Shown here: piece by piece, positions 19,001 to 26,677 of the stretch | How the letters are laid out: the number at the start of each line of letters is the position of its first letter | Numbering within the stretch: the stretch's first letter is position 1 | NCBI RefSeq assembly: GCF_001652275.1 | Contig: NZ_LVZK01000001.1 | Location: 1,488,001-1,552,000, forward strand | DNA: 64,000 bases | From: Peptidiphaga gingivicola | GTDB taxonomy: Bacteria > Actinomycetota > Actinomycetes > Actinomycetales > Actinomycetaceae | Direction of reading: 5' to 3' | Notes under the pieces: model-generated | The model's database searches: none | Seen by the model: the letters and a program-made list of their open reading frames with translations, nothing else | What the model was told of the DNA's origin: nothing | Position numbers and translations under genes: made by a program

Positions 19001-19500
19001 ACATCGACTCGGTCATGGCGCAGGGGGAGCAGCCTGTCGACATGGACGTCCTCACGCGCGAAGAGGAGGCCCGTCTGCTCGAGGCGTTCAAGGCAAGCAG
19101 GTGGGCGCGTATGCCGGCGATCGCCGTCGAGGAGAGCCTTTCGGCGGTGATCGGCGGGCGCGTCGTGCGGTGCACGATCGACGCCGTCCTCGACACCTCC
19201 GCCGAGCCGGGCCTTTCGGAGGTGACGATCGTCGATTGGAAGACGGGGCGGCGCCCCGACGGGGAGGCCTTGGCTTCCCGGGAGCTGCAGCTCGCGATCT
19301 ATCGGCTCGCGTGGGCCCGCGCCCACGGGCGCGACATAGCGGACGTCGGCGCATGCTTCGTCTATCTGCGAGAGCCGGAAGGCAGGCAGACGCTCGCTGC
19401 GGCCAAACTGACGGAAGAGGAGGTGGCCCGGCGCATCGAGGATTCGCTCGCCGCGGGGATGGAAGCGGGGATCGGCCTGTGGAGGCCCGGCGGAGTGTGA
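16057..19500 (+). CDS. adnB: AdnB-like UvrD/PcrA helicase-nuclease
   Basis: 1147-residue partner of the preceding subunit, starting at a GTG that overlaps its stop codon. The motor is complete: Q-motif TPEQREVIES, Walker A AGAGSGKT (38-45), LTFTRKAAGEL, Walker B DEYQDT (from D298), GDPNQAIYGWRGA, TVHAAKGLEW and the motif VI region YVAFTRPQEEL. The C-terminal nuclease core is VDWKTG (D1060, K1062) with ELQLAIYRLAWA. In mycobacteria AdnB supplies the main translocation motor. The last codons including the stop are part of a 51-bp-period duplication reaching into the 3' flank. Confidence 0.92.
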   Translation: MSEATYERVMRRLAGDRMPTPEQREVIESEDAAILVTAGAGSGKTATMANRIAYHVAAGRVSPEEVLGLTFTRKAAGELSQRVDRALGRLRAAGMLPHTGQISRSSLARPTISTYNAFASDIAASYGMLVGADPTARLVTDAERFQLMDSVVAEGAVDPDVASRHSHARIVEVALRLAAGGIDNGVSVERMREFFEGEAAALERLGEDPRKFTKGDMADAGMESAEWERLKRDWRALTKADFALQLACLPAVEAYMERKRSLGLVEFADQVATASEVLGRYGRIGEETASRHRLVLLDEYQDTSVNQAVFLRRALGGAGEGRSVCAVGDPNQAIYGWRGASANALADFAVAFAGEAPVRRLTLSTSFRSDAAILDAANAVAAPLDEAAAGVRKLKARPGCGLGRVVEARPLFAEDSYRAIARRIEDVQAEVARTRAAQPEIAVLCRKRSSIERVADALRERGIAYEIVGGESLIERPEIVTVRAALGVLARPSHGGLLVRLLLHWGVGSDAMRALREWSWELARRSVGDAPLDPRAEAGLVEAVSRLPDPEWVGSRGLALDSAAFDRLSLVSKSLASLRSSVHLPLADLVEKCISQLGLDLAAASRAEGSQRVRTSLDSFVALARGYSAAHPGASVRDFVDWLDLVERHEYGGEEEAGIDASEEVEVHAGVVQILTVHAAKGLEWRDLVAIPEMVSTQFSEKESGKSWTTDPSVFPFPLRADRAHLPRFRPSDFSEKLDAALAYSRFLRADIPAHENAEARRLAYVAFTRPQEELFLAGYGLAAKEIPPSFVEGDAVSLLPRSVFLDDVRKGASVLPAADVAGPEWPSELTEECTATMPLAEATERTGGPPEPVIDYANADLPLWPADVVRAGPGAGHASGPDGSGGGSGDSGESPVPPERVAMWRRSADLLIREREAASRPAVPERPYVTATDVVHLNEDPAAFLAQWRRPTPQRPSRAARTGTEVHSRIAEFYERPARLDIDSVMAQGEQPVDMDVLTREEEARLLEAFKASRWARMPAIAVEESLSAVIGGRVVRCTIDAVLDTSAEPGLSEVTIVDWKTGRRPDGEALASRELQLAIYRLAWARAHGRDIADVGACFVYLREPEGRQTLAAAKLTEEEVARRIEDSLAAGMEAGIGLWRPGGV

Positions 19501-19538
19501 GCCCGCGGCGGCCCGCTTGAAATCGGCCTGTGGAGGCC
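19471..19538. repeat. 17-bp direct duplication spanning the adnB stop
   Basis: The 17-mer beginning ATCGGCCTGTGG occurs exactly at 19471-19487 and again at 19522-19538, 51 bp apart. The first copy is inside the last codons of adnB and the second lies in the 3' flank. Confidence 0.9.
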
Positions 19539-19561
19539 AACTTGGGGGAGGCGCAGGCCGT

Positions 19562-20473
19562 TTAAGATTCGGCCTCGGCGACCTGCTTGGACAGGTCGTC
19601 AAGCATGCTTCGCGCCTCTTTCTGGATCGAGGCGTTGTTCGTGCGCACACCGTGCATGAGCCACCTGGGGATGGCCAGTTCGGACATGAGCAGCATGCGC
19701 GAATACATCGCGTCGTCGATGCCGGCGCCGCGGGTGTGCTCGTAGGCGTCTATGACGGCGGCGTAGACGTTTTCTTCCAAGGAGAGGAAGGGGGCAAGGT
19801 CCATCGCCGGGTCGGCCACCTTCGCCTCGCCGAAGCCGGTGACGGTGGCTATTCCGCCGTCGGACCACAGGAAGTTCTCGGCGTCGATGTCGCCGTGGAC
19901 GACGGTCGGCTCGAATTTCCAATTCGAGGACTTTTCCAGAGCGTCCTCCCAGCGCTCAAGGAGGTTGAGGGGGAGGGAGCTCGCCTCGTCGGCGTCGGTG
20001 AGCTCGGTGAACAGCCGCATGCGCCAGTCGGTCGCGCTGTAGACGGGAAGGCCGGCGTCGGCGACGACGTCGTGCGAAAGCGAATGGATGGAGGCGATGA
20101 CCCGCCCGATTTCGCGCGCCTGGTCGCGCCCGATGTCCTCCCAGTCGATTGCCGTTCCGAAAGGCTGCGGGCAGATGACGGCCCGCCCTCCGGTCGCCGC
20201 GTGAACGAAGCCGGCCGGGCGGAGGATGTCGAAGGGAAGGTTGCCGCGCCGCAGCTCCCGAAGGAGGTTGGGCGCGAGGGCCGCCTCGGCTTCGATGATC
20301 GTCGCAGCGTGCGAGTTCTTCGGGCATTTGACCATCCAGTGGCGTCCGTGCGCGTCGAGCACTCCGCCTGAGACGTAATCGTCCGTGTTGACGAAGGGCG
20401 GCCGCGTGCTCACGGCTTCCAAGCCGTCGATCGCCGCCACGGCGAGGGCTGCGAGATACAGAGAATTGCTCAC
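19562..20473 (-). CDS. Aminoglycoside/macrolide phosphotransferase-like kinase-fold protein
   Basis: 303-residue APH-fold protein. The catalytic loop is HGDIDAENFL (193-202). The following metal-binding segment reads VTGFGEAKVADPAMDLAP, with Gly where most APH enzymes have the Asp of IDxG (position 213), while the second Asp (DP, 221) is retained. Either the subfamily uses the second Asp or activity is altered. Substrate is unknown, and a resistance role should not be assumed: proteins of this kind are chromosomal neighbours of UvrD/RecB genes in actinobacteria. The gene starts with GTG, has no ribosome site, and TAGGTT ends 6 nt upstream, so it is probably leaderless. Confidence 0.8.
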   Translation of the reverse strand: MSNSLYLAALAVAAIDGLEAVSTRPPFVNTDDYVSGGVLDAHGRHWMVKCPKNSHAATIIEAEAALAPNLLRELRRGNLPFDILRPAGFVHAATGGRAVICPQPFGTAIDWEDIGRDQAREIGRVIASIHSLSHDVVADAGLPVYSATDWRMRLFTELTDADEASSLPLNLLERWEDALEKSSNWKFEPTVVHGDIDAENFLWSDGGIATVTGFGEAKVADPAMDLAPFLSLEENVYAAVIDAYEHTRGAGIDDAMYSRMLLMSELAIPRWLMHGVRTNNASIQKEARSMLDDLSKQVAEAES

Positions 20474-20479
20474 GTTGTT

Positions 20480-20485
20480 AACCTA
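20480..20485 (-). promoter_or_regulatory. Leaderless-type -10 element for the APH-like gene
   Basis: TAGGTT on the minus strand ends 6 nt before the GTG at 20473. There is no Shine-Dalgarno sequence in between, so transcription should begin at or very near the start codon. Confidence 0.6.
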
Positions 20486-20552
20486 CGTCGTTTCGATGGC
20501 CTATGCCTCTTTACACACCGCTTTGGGTACCGTACCTTCTCAGCAGCCGGAT

Positions 20553-20582
20553 TTATCCACAGGTGAGAGGCGCTTATCCACA
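20553..20582 (+). promoter_or_regulatory. Pair of perfect DnaA boxes
   Basis: TTATCCACA occurs at 20553-20561 and 20574-20582, in the same orientation and 21 bp apart (two helical turns), each followed by GG. This is the exact consensus DnaA box. They lie between the divergent APH-like gene and the small ORF/prfB, upstream of the -10 at 20622. No replication genes are nearby, so a DnaA-responsive promoter or a titration site is more likely than an origin. Confidence 0.8.
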
Positions 20583-20634
20583 GGGTGTGAATGGCGGCCG
20601 GCGTCCTGTTTTCGCCCCGTCTAGTCTACGAACC

Positions 20635-20802
20635 ATGAAGACGATCCGCGATGTCGAAGCGAAAGTCCGCGAAATGGTTCGGCGCGAAAGCCTTGATCCG
20701 CAACGGGAGGCCGAAGGCCTGTCCATCGACGGCTTCGGGCCGCGATCCGTGCGCATCGGCGCGACGAGCTCGGCCAAACTGCGGGCAATCGAGGCGCCAT
20801 GA
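20635..20802 (+). CDS. Small hypothetical protein (possible truncated Flp-pilus ATPase N-terminus)
   Basis: 55-residue frame beginning MKTIRDVEAKVREMVRRES and ending at 20802, just before prfB. The segment VREMVRRESLDPQRE resembles the N-terminal helix of CpaF/TadA secretion ATPases, after which similarity stops, so it could be a remnant or a chance match. TAGTCT (20622-20627) ends 7 nt before the ATG and there is no ribosome site, consistent with a leaderless transcript. The prfB -10 (20805-20810) begins 2 nt after its stop. Confidence 0.4.
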   Translation: MKTIRDVEAKVREMVRRESLDPQREAEGLSIDGFGPRSVRIGATSSAKLRAIEAP

Positions 20803-20804
20803 GG

Positions 20805-20810
20805 TAGCCT
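20805..20810 (+). promoter_or_regulatory. Leaderless-type -10 element for prfB
   Basis: TAGCCT ends 6 nt before the prfB GTG (20817) with no Shine-Dalgarno between. It starts directly after the stop codon of the small upstream ORF. Confidence 0.65.
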
Positions 20811-20816
20811 TGGGCC

Positions 20817-21953
20817 GTGGCAACCGATCATCAGGCAGAAATCGAAGCTCTGCGAAAGACCTTCCAGCAGATCTCCTCCGTGTCGAATCCGGAGGGGCTG
20901 CGCGAGCGCATCGCCGAGCTGACGGAGGCGTCGGCCGCTCCCGACCTTTGGGACGACCAAGACAAGGCCCAATCCGTCACGTCCAAGCTTTCGCACGCCC
21001 AGGCCGAACTGGACAAAATCAATGCCATGTCCGCCGCGTTGGACGACCTCGAGACGCTCAAAGAGATGGCCGACGAGGAAGCCGGCTCCGACCCTGAGAC
21101 GGCCGCGGAGCTCTACTCGGACCTTGAGCGCGAGCTCGGACAAGTCGGCGCCGACATGTCCGAGCTTGAGATTCGCACGCTGCTGTCCGGCAAGTACGAC
21201 GAGCGCGAGGCCGTCGTGACGATACGCTCGGGGGCCGGCGGGGTCGACGCCGCCGATTTCGCCCAGATCCTCCAGCGCATGTACCTGCGATGGGCCGAGC
21301 GCCGCGGCTACAGCGCCAAAGTGCTCGACACGTCGTACGCCGAAGAGGCGGGGATCAAATCGACGACTTTCGAGGTCAGTGCGCCCTACGCATACGGAAC
21401 TTTGTCAGTCGAAGCCGGAACGCACCGACTCGTGCGCATCAGCCCCTTCGACAACCAGGGAAGGCGTCAAACCTCCTTCGCCGCAGTTGAGGTCATCCCC
21501 CTCATTGAACAAACCGACCACATCGACGTTCCCGAAGCCGACATCCGCGTCGACGTCTTTCGCTCGTCAGGCCCGGGCGGGCAGTCCGTCAACACCACGG
21601 ACTCCGCGGTCCGCATCACCCACATTCCAACCGGGATCGTCGTCTCAATGCAGGATGAGAAGTCCCAGATCCAAAACAGGGCCGCTGCGATGCGAGTGCT
21701 CCAATCGCGCCTCCTGCTCCTGAAACAGGAGGAGGAGGCCCGCGAGAAGAAGGAGCTTGCCGGAGACATCAAGGCCTCGTGGGGGGACCAGATGCGTTCG
21801 TACGTGCTCCAGCCTTACCAGATGGTTAAAGACCTGCGGACGGGATACGAGGCGGGCAACCCCGAGGCGGTGTTCGACGGCGACATCGACGGCTTCATCG
21901 ACGCCGGCATCCGATGGCGGGCGACGGGCGTCAAGGCCGGCGAAGGAGAATGA
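20817..21953 (+). CDS. prfB: Peptide chain release factor 2
   Basis: 378-residue RF2 that terminates translation at UGA/UAA. The peptidyl-hydrolase loop GGQ is in [16 protein letters not shown], and [13 protein letters not shown] precedes it. The frame is continuous from the GTG start: the autoregulatory +1 frameshift (in-frame UGA near codon 25) used by many bacteria is absent. The N-terminal coiled-coil region and total length are normal. The gene is followed by a perfect GC-rich hairpin and then ftsEX, a common actinobacterial order. Confidence 0.97.
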   Translation: MATDHQAEIEALRKTFQQISSVSNPEGLRERIAELTEASAAPDLWDDQDKAQSVTSKLSHAQAELDKINAMSAALDDLETLKEMADEEAGSDPETAAELYSDLERELGQVGADMSELEIRTLLSGKYDEREAVVTIRSGAGGVDAADFAQILQRMYLRWAERRGYSAKVLDTSYAEEAGIKSTTFEVSAPYAYGTLSVEAGTHRLVRISPFDNQGRRQTSFAAVEVIPLIEQTDHIDVPEADIRVDVFRSSGPGGQSVNTTDSAVRITHIPTGIVVSMQDEKSQIQNRAAAMRVLQSRLLLLKQEEEAREKKELAGDIKASWGDQMRSYVLQPYQMVKDLRTGYEAGNPEAVFDGDIDGFIDAGIRWRATGVKAGEGE

Positions 21954-21957
21954 CGAC

Positions 21958-21984
21958 GGCGCCGGCCCGCAAACGGCCGGCGCC
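21958..21984 (+). terminator. GC-rich hairpin after prfB
   Basis: GGCGCCGGCC (21958-21967) pairs perfectly with GGCCGGCGCC (21975-21984) around a 7-nt loop, 5 nt after the prfB stop. There is no T-tract, so it would be a U-less actinobacterial type terminator. Confidence 0.65.
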
Positions 21985-22165
21985 AGCCAGCCCGGCGAGC
22001 CGAGAGCTTTCCAATTCGGCAGAGAGGCTCGGCCGACGAGAGACAGGTTCCGTCCGCAGGCGGCCTTCGCCCGGATTTCGACGTCGTCGGCGCGCCTAGG
22101 AGAGAAACCGTCCGTTGATGCGTAAGGTCTATTCGACCCATGGCGCTATCAATTCGGCGGTTTTT

Positions 22166-22858
22166 ATGATCACATTCGACAAGGTGACGAAGCTCTACCA
22201 AAGAGGCGCTCACCCTGCCCTCGACGATGTCAGCATCGACGTCGAGCGCGGAGAGTTCGTCTTCCTCGTGGGCCCCTCGGGCTCCGGAAAGTCCACGATG
22301 CTTTCGCTCATCCTCGCGGAGGAGCGCCCCACGTCCGGCCACGTCCACGTTCTCGGAAAAGACCTGTCGAAGGTCTCCCAGCGCCGCGTGCCGCTGCTGC
22401 GCCGCCAGATCGGCGCCGTTTTTCAAGATTTCCGACTGCTCGGCGACAAGAACGCCTACGAGAACGTCATGCTTGCGCTTCAGGTCATCGGCGCGCCGCG
22501 CCACAGGATCAAAACCGAGGTGCCCGAGGTCATCGAGATGGTCGGCCTTGAAGGCAAGGAGAAGCGTTACATGACCGAGCTTTCGGGCGGCGAGCGTCAG
22601 CGCGTCGCGATCGCCCGGGCCATGGTCAACAGGCCGCAGGTGCTTCTGGCCGACGAGCCCACCGGAAACCTCGACCTCGAAACGGGGATGTCCATCATGC
22701 GGCTGCTTGACCGCATCAACCGTTCGGGCACGACGGTCGTCATGGCCACCCACGATCAGAGCATCGTCAATCAGCTGCGCAAGCGCGTCGTCGAACTCAA
22801 AGACGGAATGGTCGTCAGGGACGAGGCGCGCGGCGTCTACGGAGGTGAAAAGCGGTGA
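22166..22858 (+). CDS. ftsE: Cell division ATP-binding protein FtsE
   Basis: 230-residue ABC ATPase that with FtsX activates septal peptidoglycan hydrolysis. Walker A is GPSGSGKST, the signature is [14 protein letters not shown], Walker B is [12 protein letters not shown] and the H-loop is ATHDQ. The start [14 protein letters not shown] at 22166 matches FtsE N-termini; an ATG at 22115 would add 17 unconserved residues. TAAGGT at 22123-22128 is a possible -10. The stop overlaps the ftsX GTG by 4 bp. Confidence 0.95.
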   Translation: MITFDKVTKLYQRGAHPALDDVSIDVERGEFVFLVGPSGSGKSTMLSLILAEERPTSGHVHVLGKDLSKVSQRRVPLLRRQIGAVFQDFRLLGDKNAYENVMLALQVIGAPRHRIKTEVPEVIEMVGLEGKEKRYMTELSGGERQRVAIARAMVNRPQVLLADEPTGNLDLETGMSIMRLLDRINRSGTTVVMATHDQSIVNQLRKRVVELKDGMVVRDEARGVYGGEKR

Positions 22859-23769
22859 GGCTGCGTTTCATCAGCACCCAAACCCTCAAGGGGCTGTGGT
22901 CGAATCGGGCCATGGCCGTCTCAGTCATGCTCGTCACCTTCGTCTCCCTTCTGTTCATCGGGTCGGCGTCGCTGCTTCAAAAGCAGATCGGCGTGGTCCG
23001 CGACCAGTGGCTTTCCGACCTCGAAATCTCCGTCTTCATGTGCCCGGCCAATTCCAACAAGGCCGGCTGCGCCGACGGCGAGGCGACCGACAAGCAGATC
23101 GCGGCCATTCGCAAGGAGCTCACGGACGGCCAGCTGTCCAAGTACGTCGAGAAGTTCAGGTTCGAGACGAAAGGCCAGGCGCTCGAAAACTACCGCAAGC
23201 AGATGAAGGGATCGGGCTTCGAAGACGGCGTGACGAAGGAGGACATGCAGGTCTCCTTCCGCATCAAGCTCACCGACCCGAGCGACTACAAGAAAGTCAC
23301 CGAAACTCTGACCGGCCGCCCGGGAGTGGAGACGGTCGAAGACCAGTCTCAGCAGGTTGATCCGCTCATCAGGGTCCTTGACAGGCTCAGCTATGTCTCC
23401 GCGGGCCTCGCGGTGGTCATGGTGGTCGTAGCCCTGCTCCTCATACCTACGACCATCCGCCTGTCGGCTATGTCCAGACGCGACGAAACCGAGATCATGC
23501 GGTACGTCGGCGCATCGAATTTCTTTATAGAGCTGCCGTTCATATTGGAGGGAGCGGCAGCTGCACTCATAGGATCGCTTTTGGCGGTAGGAGGCCTGTG
23601 GGCGGCCGTCGTCTACTTCATACAGGAGTGGCTGTCGGACACCGTCACGTGGATCCGCCAAATCCAAACCAGCGATCTGTTCGTCATCGCCCCATGGCTC
23701 GTCGTGGGGGCGGTGCTCGTGGCCGCTTCGGCTTCATGGATCACACTGCGTCGCTATGCAAAGGTCTGA
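22855..23769 (+). CDS. ftsX: Cell division protein FtsX
   Basis: 304-residue membrane partner of FtsE. It has an N-terminal helix (about 20-42), a large extracellular loop (about 43-175) that in relatives contacts a murein hydrolase, and three C-terminal helices. Conserved features are [15 protein letters not shown] at the start, [14 protein letters not shown] in the loop and [20 protein letters not shown] in the cytosolic loop. The GTG start overlaps the ftsE stop. The M23 hydrolase follows after 2 nt, so FtsEX and its likely target enzyme are encoded together. Confidence 0.95.
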   Translation: MRLRFISTQTLKGLWSNRAMAVSVMLVTFVSLLFIGSASLLQKQIGVVRDQWLSDLEISVFMCPANSNKAGCADGEATDKQIAAIRKELTDGQLSKYVEKFRFETKGQALENYRKQMKGSGFEDGVTKEDMQVSFRIKLTDPSDYKKVTETLTGRPGVETVEDQSQQVDPLIRVLDRLSYVSAGLAVVMVVVALLLIPTTIRLSAMSRRDETEIMRYVGASNFFIELPFILEGAAAALIGSLLAVGGLWAAVVYFIQEWLSDTVTWIRQIQTSDLFVIAPWLVVGAVLVAASASWITLRRYAKV

Positions 23770-23771
23770 TT

Positions 23772-25142
23772 ATGTCAATTAAAAGCTCCCGCTTCCTCTG
23801 CGCCTTCGCGGCGGCGGCTCTCGCCATCGCCGCAACGTCCCCGTCCCAGGCGGACGAGCGTGACGACCTGCTGAAGAAAAAGCAAGAGCAGGAGCGCCAG
23901 ATCGAGAACTACAAGTCCTCGCTCGAAGGCGTGAACACAAATCTGCAAAAGGTCTACCTCGACCTCCAGCAGACCCAGGCTCAGATTCCCGTTGCCGAAG
24001 CCGAGTTGAAAACGGCGAAATCGGAGCTGGCTGCCGCCACCCGCCAGCAGGAAGCCGTGGCGGGCCAGCTTCAAGCAGCGCAGTCTGAGCTCAGCTCGAT
24101 CGAGAAAGAGGTCCGTTCGGGCGAGAAGACCATCGCCGTCACCCGCAAGGACCTGGGGACGGTCGCCCGCGCCGAGTACCGCGGAGACGCTCTCCCGAGC
24201 ACGTGGGACCTCATGGTCGGCTCGCGGTCCTCAGAGGATTTCTACAACTCGGTTTCGGCCACTCGCGCCGCATTCCGCAAGCAGACCGCGGCGCTCCAGA
24301 AGGTCCAGCAGAAGACGGCGATGGCGCGAAATCGCCAGGCCCGCCAGAGCGCCGTGCGCAAGAGAGTCGCCCAGCTGAAGTCGGAGGCGGACGCGCTCGT
24401 GGCCGACAAGACGAGCAAGCAGACCGCCGCGGAGTCGAAGGCCAAGCAGCTGTCTTCCCTTCAAACGACGTACACCACGCAGTCCCAGCAGCTGGAGGCT
24501 CAAAAGGGCCAGTTCCAGACGTCGATCCAAGAGGTCAACACCGCCCGCGACGCCACGGCTTCTCAGATCGCGGCGATCGACGCCGAAAACCGCCGCAAGG
24601 CGGAGGCCGCGGCTGCCGCGGCTCAGGCCGAGGCCAAGAAGAACAGCGCAAAGAAAGCCCCCGCGGCGCCCGCGCAGCCCCAGCAGCCTGCGGGCGGCGG
24701 GGGAGGCGCGGGCCAGTCCGTCGTCGGCGGAGGCTTCCTCGTTCCCGTCATTCCGCGGCCCCTTCAGGTGACCTCGCCTTTCGGCATGCGTTACTACCCC
24801 TTCGGCGGGTACTACATGCACAACGGCGTGGACCTCAGGTCCCGCTGCGGGCAGGCGCAGGTCGCGGCCGGCGACGGGATCGTCGCGAAGACGGTTCCCG
24901 CCCCAGGCAACTCCACGCACGGAAATCAGGTGTTCCTCAACCTCGGAGTCGTCAATGGGCATTCGTGGGTCGTCGTGACGAACCACATGTCCGGTTTCGC
25001 CGTCTCCGCCGGCCAGACAGTCAAAAAGGGTCAGCTCATCGGGTGGACCGGCCAGACCGGCCAGGTCACCGGATGCCACGTCCACATGGAGGTATGGCGC
25101 GACGGAAAGGTCATCAACCCGATGTCGCTTCCCGGTTTCTGA
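23772..25142 (+). CDS. Secreted coiled-coil murein endopeptidase (M23)
   Basis: 456-residue exported protein of the EnvC/RipC-like type: signal peptide (about 1-27, ending PSQADE), long Gln/Ala/Lys-rich coiled coil (about 30-290), Pro/Gly linker, then an M23 (LytM) domain. Zinc/catalytic motifs are HNGVDLRSRCG and GCHVHMEVW (HxxxD and HxH), so the enzyme should be active. It begins 2 nt after ftsX, suggesting that FtsX controls it and that it splits septal peptidoglycan. The open frame upstream to 23598 is only an overlap with ftsX. Confidence 0.92.
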   Translation: MSIKSSRFLCAFAAAALAIAATSPSQADERDDLLKKKQEQERQIENYKSSLEGVNTNLQKVYLDLQQTQAQIPVAEAELKTAKSELAAATRQQEAVAGQLQAAQSELSSIEKEVRSGEKTIAVTRKDLGTVARAEYRGDALPSTWDLMVGSRSSEDFYNSVSATRAAFRKQTAALQKVQQKTAMARNRQARQSAVRKRVAQLKSEADALVADKTSKQTAAESKAKQLSSLQTTYTTQSQQLEAQKGQFQTSIQEVNTARDATASQIAAIDAENRRKAEAAAAAAQAEAKKNSAKKAPAAPAQPQQPAGGGGGAGQSVVGGGFLVPVIPRPLQVTSPFGMRYYPFGGYYMHNGVDLRSRCGQAQVAAGDGIVAKTVPAPGNSTHGNQVFLNLGVVNGHSWVVVTNHMSGFAVSAGQTVKKGQLIGWTGQTGQVTGCHVHMEVWRDGKVINPMSLPGF

Positions 25143-25235
25143 CGGTTTCGCTTCCTGTCGCTTCCCGGTTGCCTGACCGCTCCGGTTTCCGACCCTTTCC
25201 GGTTCTCTGACCGCTCTGGTTTCCGACCCTTTCCG
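25124..25235 (+). repeat. Short tandem repeats at and beyond the end of the M23 gene
   Basis: The tail of the M23 gene (TCGCTTCCCGGTT then TGAC) is echoed at 25157-25177. A 29-bp unit beginning CTGACCGCTCCGG then occurs at 25173-25201 and 25207-25235 with one mismatch (period 34). The units keep the TGAC that contains the stop codon. Confidence 0.85.
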
Positions 25236-25497
25236 ACGGCTTCAGTTCACGGACTTCCGGTTTCTCAAGGTTCCGTCAGGCTCCGCCCTTTTGCGGGGGA
25301 GCGTGCGTCCGATGTGTTTGTTCGGCGTCGTCCTTTTCGAGGGACGACGTCGAACGTTCGGCCCGGTGCGCAACGTGTTTCGCATTGCCGGGTCGCCTCC
25401 GGCGGGAAGCCGGCCGAATCCCCGCGTCGTTGGCCAGACGCCGGCGAAGGCGGTAGGATGGACGCCTTGTCGGCCGGGGCTAGCGAAGGAGGATCCC
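25143..25497 (+). promoter_or_regulatory. Intergenic region and promoter of smpB
   Basis: The 355-bp gap holds the tail repeats of the M23 gene and then a long hairpin: 13-bp arms at 25321-25333 and 25342-25354 with a single G-U type mismatch and an 8-nt loop. A promoter TTGGCC (25430-25435), an 18-bp spacer and TAGGAT (25454-25459) precede smpB, giving a leader of about 35 nt. AAGGAGG lies just before the GTG at 25498. No gene is visible. Confidence 0.6.
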
Positions 25498-26025
25498 GTG
25501 GCTAAGAAGAAAGACGGGAAGCCGACGGCGGCCCAGAAGGCGAAGGCGCAAGCCGACGCAAAGCAGGTGATCGCGCGCAACAAGAAGGCGCGGCACGAGT
25601 ATTCCATCCTTGACACTTACGAGGCGGGAATGTCGCTGACCGGCACCGAGGTCAAGGCCCTTCGGCTGGGGCGCGCCTCGCTGGTCGACGCCTGGGTCGA
25701 AATCGACCGCTACGGCGAGGCTTGGCTTCACGGCGCGAACATTCCGGTATACGCGATGGGGACGTGGACGAATCACGCGCCCACGCGCAAGCGCAAGCTT
25801 CTGCTCCACAAACAGGAGATCGGCAAGCTCATGCAGAAGGTCCAGTCAAAGGGGCTGACCATTGTTCCGCTCGAGCTCTACTTCCTGCGCGGGCGGGCGA
25901 AAGTCGAGATCGCCTTGGCCGAGGGCAAGCAGGAGTGGGACAAGCGCGAGACCATCCGCCGTCGCGACGCCGACAGGTACGCGGAGCGCGCGATGGCCGC
26001 CGCCCGGCGTCGTTTGCGTTCTTAG
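25498..26025 (+). CDS. smpB: SsrA-binding protein SmpB
   Basis: 175-residue tmRNA partner that delivers tmRNA to stalled ribosomes. Conserved segments are [61 protein letters not shown] and the basic tail [17 protein letters not shown]. About 20 extra Lys/Ala-rich residues extend the N-terminus. The GTG start follows AAGGAGG. The tmRNA gene lies about 5.3 kb downstream on the same strand. Confidence 0.96.
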   Translation: MAKKKDGKPTAAQKAKAQADAKQVIARNKKARHEYSILDTYEAGMSLTGTEVKALRLGRASLVDAWVEIDRYGEAWLHGANIPVYAMGTWTNHAPTRKRKLLLHKQEIGKLMQKVQSKGLTIVPLELYFLRGRAKVEIALAEGKQEWDKRETIRRRDADRYAERAMAAARRRLRS

Positions 26026-26133
26026 CGACAAGCGCGGTTACACCGCGAGATAGTGTTACCACTGTCGCCTCTAGAGCGGACAGAACACGCTCATTGAACG
26101 CAGAAATCCGCAGTGCTCAATGCGTTGCGCCGA

Positions 26134-26667
26134 TCATGTATGAGGGCTGGCTTCACGCGATTTCTTGTACTCGTCTGCCCACTGGCTGAACTTGCTTTTT
26201 GCCTCATCGAGACGCTGCGATCCGATGATCTCTAGCGCTGCCTTGTATGCGGGGCCAAAGTAGTCGTTGGTGGCGCCCCCTGAGGCCCCTGTCACCTTCC
26301 ACTCCATGACGGGGCCGCCTACTTTGGGCTCCCATTCCGATGGGATGTCACGGATAACCTTGCACAAGGCCTCTGACTTTCGCGCGTCGACGGAGAATTC
26401 CTTTGCTTCGAACGTGGGTTTTGCTCCATAGCTCGGGCCGTGTGAAAACGACGCTTTGGCGCCGTTGGCAGAAAGCACGAGGGTCCATCGCGACGAATAC
26501 GGCGGGGGAGTCGAGCCGCTGTTCCAACTAATCGATCCGACGCACGGTTTTGCGACGTCGGTGTTTGTGGAGCCGTTGGCGCTTGATGACTTCGAATCCT
26601 GGTCAGGCGTCGATCCGCAAGCGGCGAGCAGACCGAGAGCCGCTGAGATCGCTAGGAACTTCTTCAT
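26134..26667 (-). CDS. Putative lipoprotein of unknown function
   Basis: 177-residue protein with a lipoprotein signal peptide (MKKFLAISAALGLLAACG, acylated Cys 17). A Ser/Asn-rich linker and a domain of about 130 residues follow (VGSISWNSGSTPPPYSSRWTL, FEAKEFSVDARKSEALCKVI, PVMEWKVTGASGG) that I do not recognise. It ends in a charged helix. The ATG at 26667 is chosen because the lipobox then sits at the usual distance; the longer frame to 26715 runs through tandem repeats. The gene has its own upstream region with three copies of an 11-bp palindrome-like element, so dedicated regulation is likely. Confidence 0.75.
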   Translation of the reverse strand: MKKFLAISAALGLLAACGSTPDQDSKSSSANGSTNTDVAKPCVGSISWNSGSTPPPYSSRWTLVLSANGAKASFSHGPSYGAKPTFEAKEFSVDARKSEALCKVIRDIPSEWEPKVGGPVMEWKVTGASGGATNDYFGPAYKAALEIIGSQRLDEAKSKFSQWADEYKKSREASPHT

Positions 26668-26677
26668 GGCTTTCACT

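Noticed and set aside
20553-20582. Chromosomal origin oriC
   Set aside because: Only two DnaA boxes, no AT-rich unwinding region and no dnaA, dnaN or rpmH nearby.
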